The notes beneath the pieces were generated by a model. It worked only from the letters and a program-made list of their open reading frames with translations. It did no database searches and was not told the origin of the DNA. Of a stretch of 64,000 bases of DNA, positions 25,381 through 36,084 are shown piece after piece (within the stretch, counting starts at the first letter, position 1; each line of letters starts with the position of its first letter). Made by a program: the position numbers and the translations under genes. This DNA is from Paralvinella palmiformis (lineage: Eukaryota; Annelida; Polychaeta; Terebellida; Alvinellidae): positions 286,001 through 350,000 of the forward strand of contig JAODUP010000662.1 of the NCBI GenBank assembly GCA_025642065.1, written 5' to 3'.

Positions 25381-28300
25381 AGGTATCTGCTCGTTTTTGC
25401 CAAGTTGCCTCAGTAGCCAATGGATCACCCCTTATCATGGTGATTTGTATTCTCTGAGGATCTCTAACAGCCAAGCTTCATATTTATTTTAGTCGGTGAA
25501 CGATTGTTTTGTTAAGCCTCAACATTGGTCACACCTGAGACATAAGGTCATGGGGCCACTTCCTAGGAGAAATGATAGGATCAGATAAAATATCACATAG
25601 CTTCAGGATACACTGGGATATGATACCCAGATTGACTGTTTTTATATAGAGTTGTATATATGGAATATATCTTATTTGATTCAGTGAGATAAAAGTATCA
25701 ATTACTGTATGTTGTCTATACTGTATGTTGTGCTCCAATAGCACAATGTGTAGAGCACAGTTATGAAGACCTCCAGGTCATACTTTGATTCCAGGTGATA
25801 GTTATGGTTGATACTTAAACAGGGTACCCACAGCACAGGGAAAATTACCTGCATGGAAAACACAGGAAATTAAAACATTTGGAAAAATACAGGGAAAACA
25901 CATAATTTGTATGCCTTCATTCCAAATTTATAGCATTACGGGTGGATGGGGGAGTCTCATTACTAATAAAGTTAATTCAACATGCAATTTTTGTACATAA
26001 TACACAGGGTAATATCTTAAATAAGACAGGGAAAATTCAGGGAATTTGATTTTTGAAATCCTGTGGGTACCCTGTTATAAGTTGTTTCCCCATGGATGTG
26101 TTTCCCCCTTCCCAAATTATATATTGGTTGTGTAACCAGTGTTGAGGTTAAACAAAGTGCTCACTCACACACTCACTCACTCACTCAATGACACTTGACA
26201 GTCTCACTCACAACCATTCCCAAGAACGAACACTCTCTTGTTATTGAGCCTTCAGGTTCTGATTAAACCTGTGTCTAGGACATCCAACAGACATAGGTGC
26301 GAGTCAAATTCAAACCCACAACCTAGGTTTGCGGATCAAACAAACATTCTTAGGGTGTGACTCAGGAAATTAAACTGTATCATGAATTATGACTTTAAGG
26401 AATGTTCTGGCATTTTTTACACAGATTTCAAGCATGTGGTGAATGGTTGTACTCAATCATGAAATCCACACATTCAGTAGAACAATAATGTATCGCTTCA
26501 AATTGAGGCATATTGCCTAATAGAAGCCTGCACCATTTTATTCAATAATAGGAACATGTGTAAATATAGAAATGATATACAGATAAATATAACTAACCCG
26601 GTCGCTGCCAATGCATGCGAATATCATTAAGAGCTACATAGTGAGTGTCTGTTTGGTATCAACAGTTTACACCTAGAAATCCTAGCTTATGATTCTTTGT
26701 GGTAAATTGCACTTGGCCTGTTGCCAGAAGGGGGCGGGTTATGGCATGTGATGGCCCACTGTCCCTTATATCTTTCCTTGAGCTAGTAAATATTTTCATC
26801 GTGCTAGTAAAAAATATTTGTTGGACTAGTGGATGTTAAACTTTACTATCTTGGGGGATGTGGGTGAGTTGAAGAAATTCAGGAAAAAGTTTCTTCTGAA
26901 TCTGAATAAATTGCCATTCATTCACCTGCTGGTCAGTATCTGGTATTTGTCAATTCTGTGTCTGTTATACGTGGTATGGTATATAAGTGATGGTCAGTCA
27001 TATATTGATATGCTATTGTTTTATTAATAATTTCTGTATATCATATTTCAGAAGTGGAGTTATCCCACAGAGCGACGTTAAAAGGACACGAAGCATCAGT
27101 AATGGCTGTCAGCTTTAATCCGTCAGGTCATATATTGGCATCTGGGTAACTATTGTTATTGAATTGGTGGTTGATTTATAGTAAACGTATGACGTGAAGA
27201 CAGACAAGCCAACATTAGTAGGCTGATAGACAGATGGACAGACAGATAGTCAAACAGACAGACAGACAGACAGACACACAGCTAGACACACACACACACA
27301 GACAGAGAGAGACAGACTCTGACTTGCATCATAATTAACTCACGTAGGAAGATTACTATAAACAGATAATATTATTATTATACCAAACTTTATAAGTTTG
27401 GTATAATAATAATTGATTGTAAATACAAAAGCATCACAGCCAAACCAAGTCAAACATGGTGCTACCTTAAATGGAGTGTCAGCTGGCATACATGGATCAT
27501 TATGATATCTGATAATACTTCATTAAATCTCATACAAGGTGGTTCTCCTAATCAGTTTCCATGGTTATTGTGTATGTTGTCCTTTTTTGTTTGTATGTGC
27601 TTATTTAATCCCATTTCCCATAAAAACGATGCTGTGGGCATATTGTTCCACAGTTTTAAATGTTCTCTGATCCGGATTGATATGGACTTATGAGGAGATA
27701 TTCGTGTCAGCTGATCACTGACCACATGTTTTTACACACTTCTTTGAATTTATGATCAACAATTATAAAAATACTGACCATCGTACTGGTGTTCTTTGTT
27801 TTTCACACATTTTCATTGAAATGTTTTATATTTATTCATATGAGACAATGCTCTTTGTTGAAGCATATCTACCATATATTTAAGAAATAGCTTTTCCAAG
27901 TCACTGTATATTGGGGTGTTTTTTTATGGTGCTACTAGTAGCAACAGCATTTAAATGTAATCTGTAATTAGCATGATGCTCGGTACAAAATGAAAGGAAT
28001 TGTTACTAAGTTACTTACCGGTAATGTATTGGCTAATGTATCAAGTACTGTTTATGGATTTGTTTCTTTCAGTTCTGGAGACAAGACAATCATATTGTGG
28101 AGTCCAGTAAGTTGCGATGATGCTATCTGTTTAACATAGATTACATCTCAACACAGTATTTGCCTACTTCCTAAATTTTTAACTGATCCATGTTGTTATC
28201 GTTGACCAGATAGCAGCAATCTTTCTGACTTTATACGAGTAATAATTGTAAAATCATAAGTCATCGAATTATAGGCCAGCCAGGGAGATTATGATGTAAA

Positions 28301-30245
28301 AGCTTAAAGGCAGAGATACCAACTAGATATATAATCTAGCGAGGACACTGAGGTCCACAGGATCAAGACAGCAATCCACATTATGAAATCAGCTCCCAGA
28401 CAAATTGAAACATTGTCATTCAATCAGTATAGCTTTAAATATATCCTTAAGACTTATTTGTTTCATATTGAGTATTCTTAGATTCTGTAATGTCTATGTC
28501 ATGGTTCATCTAATCATTTTTATCTAGTCTACTCACTTTTTATTTAAAGCAGCCCAGAACAACAAATTTGAATGTGATGCTATATAAAATCACACATTAT
28601 ATTATATTATTATTACAACAGGCAAGAAATATTTAAAGCAACGTTCATGATATTATTTCTTTGTATTTATTTTTGACCAGATTTTCATGTTCTTAGTTCT
28701 TGTAAAAGAACTATTATACAGGAAAGAATAATCCCCCCAAAATCCTTAAATCACGAACTGAGTTAGCTAGGGGGATGCTAGCAATTGTTTTATCTAGCAG
28801 CAGATGTATAATGAGGTTCGGTCTAAAACAGCTAAATGTTGAAGCAGAAAATCGTGCTAGCTATAAAAAGAATAATTTGTTTTGTTTAAAATGGGAAATG
28901 GTATGCAGTTAACTTTATCATGGTTGAATGATGGACACCTTGGCCATAGGCTCGTGGACAGTCCACAGATCTCATTTTAGGAAACATTGGTTTCAAGGAA
29001 GGCTGCCCCCGCCGGCCCTGTTATGTGCGTCTAAATTGGAAATGTAATATTTTCGTTTACTGATCTAGGTCATTATGTAAGGTCGACATAAATGTATTAC
29101 TGTTCAACACAGTTCTGACTTTTGTTCAAGAGGTCGAAACATTTCCAGAGATTAATTTCTCAGCTCACAACATCACGGGTGGCTGACCACGTTAAATGGC
29201 ACTGCAGTCTCCACTGAATTATAAAAAAAAGGGGGACGTTAAAGACACTCTGGCAGTGACCACCCTCAGGGTATTTCGGCTCCATCTTTCCGTTCATCTC
29301 CCCTGTGAGTGGTGAACTAGGAGGTTTCTCAACCACTCCAACATAGAGGCTGTGCTGAGTAAGCGACAGCCTGGGGATTCTCCCCAAAAAACAAATCAAT
29401 CACATTAGCTTGTTGCATCAAAATCAGTTGTGAATATAGGCTTTTATCAAAGCCAATTTAAAATATAAGTCCTCGTATATAATTTACAGGTGATAATTTT
29501 CCCTTTAGCTGTCTACGGCATTGATTGTCCCTAAATGTTTGTGTCATCTTCTGCAACTTTGATAAAATGAACTTTTGCTGCCTATCTCATAGCAATTTTA
29601 TTAATGTTTATCTTTCTTCATTGCTATATTGCATTAAAAATCATACTGAGGGGTTGGAGCCTATGCATCAGACCTTTTAGACTACTTCAGGGGATCAGTG
29701 GGACAATGTTGCATAAATGATTTTGTGTACTATTAAAATGTAGTGGTGCCTCCATGGTCTAACAGTAGCATGTTGGACCACAGATCACTACCACCTGAGT
29801 TCGAATCTCGGCGTGGGCATATCTGAAGAGTGTTTCATCTTTGACTTCACTTCATTACATTTAGAGGTTGCTCAGCCCATTTAGCCTAACATGTGCACAA
29901 AAGTGGCCGCAAAACATCAATCATCAATCATCGTGGTGCTAGTGGTCCTGATTGTTTGTGAAAAAGGTACCTTAAACCAATAACGTTTTTAGAACTGTGT
30001 AGTATCACTCATCTATACTGTAGCAGAGGTACCTTATTGAATAATAATAATAATAATAATACATTAGATTTAGGCTTAAGTAAACCTTCCTACCAACTCA
30101 GTGCTATGTGTAACAGAAAATAACAACAATAATAATAATAATTGTTAGAGGTTTGTTTTTCTAACTTGAAATATATTTGTCTAATCTGTGATTTCTTACT
30201 TTATTTCAGATTACCAATAAGTGTCTCCAGATCATTGATGGACAT

Positions 30246-30300
<55 letters not shown>

Positions 30301-30418
30301 AGGGATAAAATACCCATTTTTAATGTAGACTGTAATATCAAACATCCTGTCAATTTTTATTATTATAAATGTATTATAATTGTTACTTCTTAGGTTCAAC
30401 ATCTAACCTATCAATCAT

Positions 30419-30463
<45 letters not shown>

Positions 30464-33400
30464 ATGTTATTTCTTTGATAATTTAAATAAAAGTATGCAT
30501 TATTACATATACAGGTATGTGACAAGTTGTGCCTTCTCAGTAGATGGTTCCTACCTGGCTACTGGTTCTAATGACAAGCATATCAAAATCTGGAAGATAA
30601 CATCTGAAGATCAGCTATTAGGTGAACAAAAAATAATCTTCTCTTTAGATATAGTCACCAAGAAAGCTACATTCAGTAGTAGAAGTGCTTTCCATGAATA
30701 TTAGCTCTAACATGCTTCTGGGGAACCTCCATGGCCCAACTAGTAGTGCAGTTGGCCACAGATCTACAGCACCCGGGTTCAAACCTCAGCCGAGCCATGT
30801 CAGAATGGTGTTTAATCTTTCACTTCGCCTCATTTAATGACCCTTAGAGCTCATTCGTCCCATTTAGCCTACCTTGTGCACAAAAGTGGTCGTAAAACAG
30901 CAACATTTTTTTACTAACATTAGTAACATGCTTCTCCTTTTGAGTGAATAGTATTTAATGAAATTTGTCTCTATATGTGCATTTATTCTTAATTAGTATT
31001 CGTAAAATAAATAAGTATTGTCCAACATATTGATTTGCGTAGTTGATAAACAAATAACACAACTAGTCATGTTATTAGTGACCTTTTTTGTTTACAAAGT
31101 AAATTAAATATTTTAAAAACATATCCTGCCAGTCATTTAATGAGTTGAGTTGAGTTATTTCATCTCAGCATTGGTCAAATCTGGGACCTATGTTTGAGGG
31201 ATGACTACCTATGATGATGATGATGATGATTGATTGATGTTTTACGGCCACTTTTGTACACACTCACTTCACTTATCCTCTTCATCCCCAGTGGGCTACA
31301 ACAACAATGTTAATTGTTGTTGTTATTTCCATAACGGGTTTGTTTTTACGGGATGGGGTTGTTAGCCCCACAGCCAACCCCCAACCTGGAGGACCAGGTG
31401 CTGGATTTCATCTGGTCCCTCCTCTGAGACCTGCCTGACTTGGTTAAACCTGTCAGGGGCTAAAGCCTCCGTCAGTGCTTGAATGCTTGAGACACACAAG
31501 CTGCCTCACCATCGGCAAGGTACCAGCACAGAGGAGGACTTTTGTGCACATGGTAGGCTAAATGGGCCAAGCGACCTCCAAAGGAAATGAAGCAAAGTAA
31601 AAAATGAAACACCTTTCAGATATGCCCATGCCTAGATTCGAACTCAGGTGATGGTAATCTGTGATCCAACGTGCTACCAGTTAGACTAAGGAGGTGCCTG
31701 TGACTCCCCATGGAAACGTCCCACAAACACAGATGTTAGTTGGATTCAAATCCATAACCTTGAGTTTTTTTGGCACATTTCTCTAACCACTGTGCAGTCG
31801 GAGCACCATGAGTCATCTAATAAACATGGTGATAATACTGAACAGTTACCATGGTAACAGCTAGTGATTGTGGTATTTCCCCTTTTAGGATACAGAACGG
31901 AACTGTATGGGGTGACTACACCTGTAACAGTGACTATTCCACTGTTTTCACTTTAGCTAAAGGGTCAACATTGTCACATTTGGTAAACCAACATGTTTAT
32001 GCATGATTTTATCAATTAAAAAATCTAGTCCATACTTGGATATTTGTTGAGATCACAACATTAGCTGAGTGTGACTGTTGGAATTATTTATCGAATAATT
32101 ATAGCAGACAGTAACCAGATAAATATGTCTAACCTTGATTATTTCCTGATTCGTAAACCCCTAGATTAGTAAACATTTATCATGACTAGCTCTGCTGTAT
32201 AATAAAAATATGATGAAATGTATATAGAAACATTAGTAAATCGATATTCAGTACAGTGCCGTAAAATATTAATACATGTAGTTAAATATCCCATGTGGGG
32301 CTAGTCATAGGAAACTAATGATTTCTCCACTTGGGCAAGCAACGTTTTTAAAATGATCTGGCTCTTTGCAACATTCCCAGAACTGTATCTACTTTGGAAT
32401 TCCTTGTGGGAATGAGTGAGTGCTTTACATCCCTAACTATAGGTAACTTGATTCAATTCAAATCTTGCCCTAGGGATCTGCAGTGCAATGTGCTCTATCA
32501 CAGAGCCCTTCTTTTGCTAGAAGACACAAGTCCTGGCAGTATAAACTTTTCAAAACCTCAGGACAGCTAATTTTCTTGGCCTCTTGTTTAATCATAATGT
32601 TGTTGTTGGTTTTATTTCATGGCTTTAGCTAACTTTTGTGGGAGGTTTTTTCTGCATATCATATTTAAATGCTGGGTAAGTTTAACAATGAATGTGGCTT
32701 GTTATTAGCATTGCAATTTCATGCCCAGGTGATATGAAGAACAAACGGGCGCAGATTGTACGAGCAGAAGTGAACTGTGATAAGTCAAAGAAGCTGCCCT
32801 GTGAGTGGTCAGTCACTGAGGTCTGTCAGTGGCTCTATGAACTCGGAATGGGCCAGTACGAGGCAACGTTCAAACACAATGCCATCGATGGCATGGAATT
32901 GACAACTCTGAATCACTACTCACTAGAGAAAGACCTAGGAATTTGTAAGTACCATAAATCAGTTTGTTGTTTTTCCAAGGTCTGGTATATCTTAACCAAT
33001 TCGTCCTGAAGAATTTATATCAAAACAGGTTTAGCTTCTCTGGTCTGGCACCTTCAGTGCTAGACCCTAGTGATTTTTGGACCCTAGAAATAATCTCCTT
33101 AAACACCCTAGATAAGACATGAGTGAAAAATGGGAAGTAATTTAATTAAGAACAGTAATATTGTTAAAATTTAGGCTCCATACATTTTAAGCAGAGCCTG
33201 GATGTTGTGTGACTCTAAGCAAGGAGTATAAATTTAGCCTATTAAATTAAAGTACAGTAGTAGTTCAATCTTTTTTCTATAAATATCAAGGCTGAATGTA
33301 AACAATTAACACACACACACATACGCACACACAGCAAGAGAGAGAGACCTGTTACTTTTAAACAGACTATCAGTAAAAAACACCTTATGACTAATTTTTT

Positions 33401-35935
33401 TAATTGTGATTATTTGGTAAATTAACTAACCTAACCACAGTTTTCTGGATAAAAGAATGGATCCAAGACAATTCCCCACTCGGCCAATTCCCCACTTGGA
33501 CAATTCCCCACACTATAATGACAATTTTGAACAATTCTCCACTCTTAATTTTTTATGTGTCTTTTACATGTTTAGTTCTGACTCCAGGTATATGGACGGA
33601 ACATTTAATATTGCACCACTACTGTTCACTCAGCTGTATTTGAACCATGTACCATTAGGAGAGTCAGCTGTGACCTGTGTGTATGCGTTCCTGCCGAACA
33701 AGTATCAGTCCACCTATGAGGAACTGTTCACTGCCACACAAAACAGATGTACAGAACTCGGTTTCCAGGCTGATCCCGAAATCATCACTCTTGACTTCGA
33801 GCAAGCTGTGATTAATGCTGTGATGTCATCCTTTGGATCAACGTACATGGCTGCTTCTATCACCTAACACAGGCCATATGGAGGAAGATCCAGACTCTTG
33901 GTCTTGTACAACGATATAGAGAAGAGGAGGAGGTGAAACTCTTCTGTGGCATGCTAGATGGACTGGCCTTTTTACCAGAAGGACTCGAACCTCTCCTGGA
34001 CTACTTTGACAACACCTATGTATCCGGAGCATTCCGTCGTATTCAGCCCCCACAACTTCCAGGGCATTGGCCATTGTGTAAGATTTAAGTAAATAAATAT
34101 GTTTTATATGTCAATACTAATAAAAATTATTGTTCGCTAAATCGTGGAGTAGGGGATTGTCAGAGTGGGGAATTGTCTGAGTGGGGAATTGTCTGAGTGG
34201 GGAATTGTCCAGTGGGGAATTGTCCTAGTGGGGAATTGTCCGTTTAGCAAAAAAATATACATAGCTGACACTAGGAAAATTGCTTAATCAGACAGAACGT
34301 GCAACAGGTACAGGTGACACTGGGATTTTAACCCCTGACATGGAAGTCTGTGGCACCATGGATTACTAATTGCACTATGGGAGCATCCTCCCTCTGGATC
34401 TGAAAAAGTTGGACCAAATAGATACAATCCACAGACTGTGAATCATCCAAATAAAATGTCTGCTTACTGAATTTTACCTTTTTCTTTCTGTTAATTTTCC
34501 ACAGCTGCACTTGGACATAGAAATAAAATTCTTAGAGCGATTAAATTGATTGAGACACATCCTGAGATCCAGCCACGCAGCAGTAACACAGGTCTGTATC
34601 ATATAAACATACATAATGTTCAACGACAATGAAACAATGGTAATGCTATCAATGGCTGAGCTGGTAGGGCGGACAGCACATTATCGCATAGATAGTAGCT
34701 TTTGAATTCGTCTGCTGAGATTTGAGGTCTTGAATTGACTTTGATGGTAGCGTGTAAACATTTGGTGTCAGTAAGCGACAGTGTGTTGAAGCAATTAACA
34801 TCCGAGATACTGTGCCCTCCTGTGGGATCTGTGTTGGTACAACATACTATCATTAGTTATAGAAATAGTTGAAGCATAATCTATATGTGCTATCTTTAAC
34901 TTGGTTTTAAACGTTTTGCCTTTGCCATCACAAAGTCACACCAAAAGTGAATCTCTATATGGACGTATGAATATGTCACCATTTTAATGATGTTCTATGG
35001 CAAAATGCAATAATTTGAAAGATCATGCTGTCATTCCATAATGTGCATATTCATATAAATTCAGTTTCTAATATAAAAATGCATATAGAATATGTGATTA
35101 CATTTTTTTTTTCTTCAAAATACTAATAGAGGAACATCATATAATTGGAGTGATTGTAAACATATTTTATAAATTGCTACTACTATGAACATTAACACCT
35201 TATCTCTGGTGGTCATCAAAGTAAGAAATTATAAATAAAAATAATATTCTACAATATTTACTGTATAATAAAATGGGGGAGTGTACTTTCATATATTGAT
35301 ATGTATTATGCTGTACTCAGTGCTGAACCATATGGTGCTATAATAGAGTACAATATGGTGCAGTATATTTATTTACATTAGAATATACTGTACTCTACTG
35401 CAATGAATTATATGATGCTATAATAGAGTATAGTACAATATTGTAAATATTTTTACATTATAGTACACTGTACTGTGTCATACTCATAGGGTACTGTATA
35501 TTGATCACTTTACTGTATATATTACTTACTTTACTTACTCTGTATATATCATTATGCAATATTATACTGTAAGATACTATATGATACCATACTTTCTTAT
35601 TGTGCTATACTACACTATACTATACTGTGTTGTACAACACTGTACTTTACAATACTAGGTGGTAGTATATCTTACTATATTCCTATGGTACTGTGTTTTA
35701 CAATTTTTATGATCCTATATTGTGTTATTTGGTAATGTACAATTTTTTAAGACACCATGCTGTTCTGTATAGTACTGTATACTGTTGTATAATGACGTAA
35801 TTTACAATACTACTTTATTATGTATTAAGCTCTATATGATCTGTTATAATATCTAGATGAAGCAGTGCCTGATGAGTACCTTTGTCCAATAACACGAGAA
35901 ATGATGAGAGATCCTGTTATAGCAGCAGGTATGTA

Positions 35936-35986
<51 letters not shown>

Positions 35987-36031
35987 AAATATATGATGAG
36001 TGTATTATTTGTGTGTGTGTGTGTATGTGGA

Positions 36032-36084
<53 letters not shown>

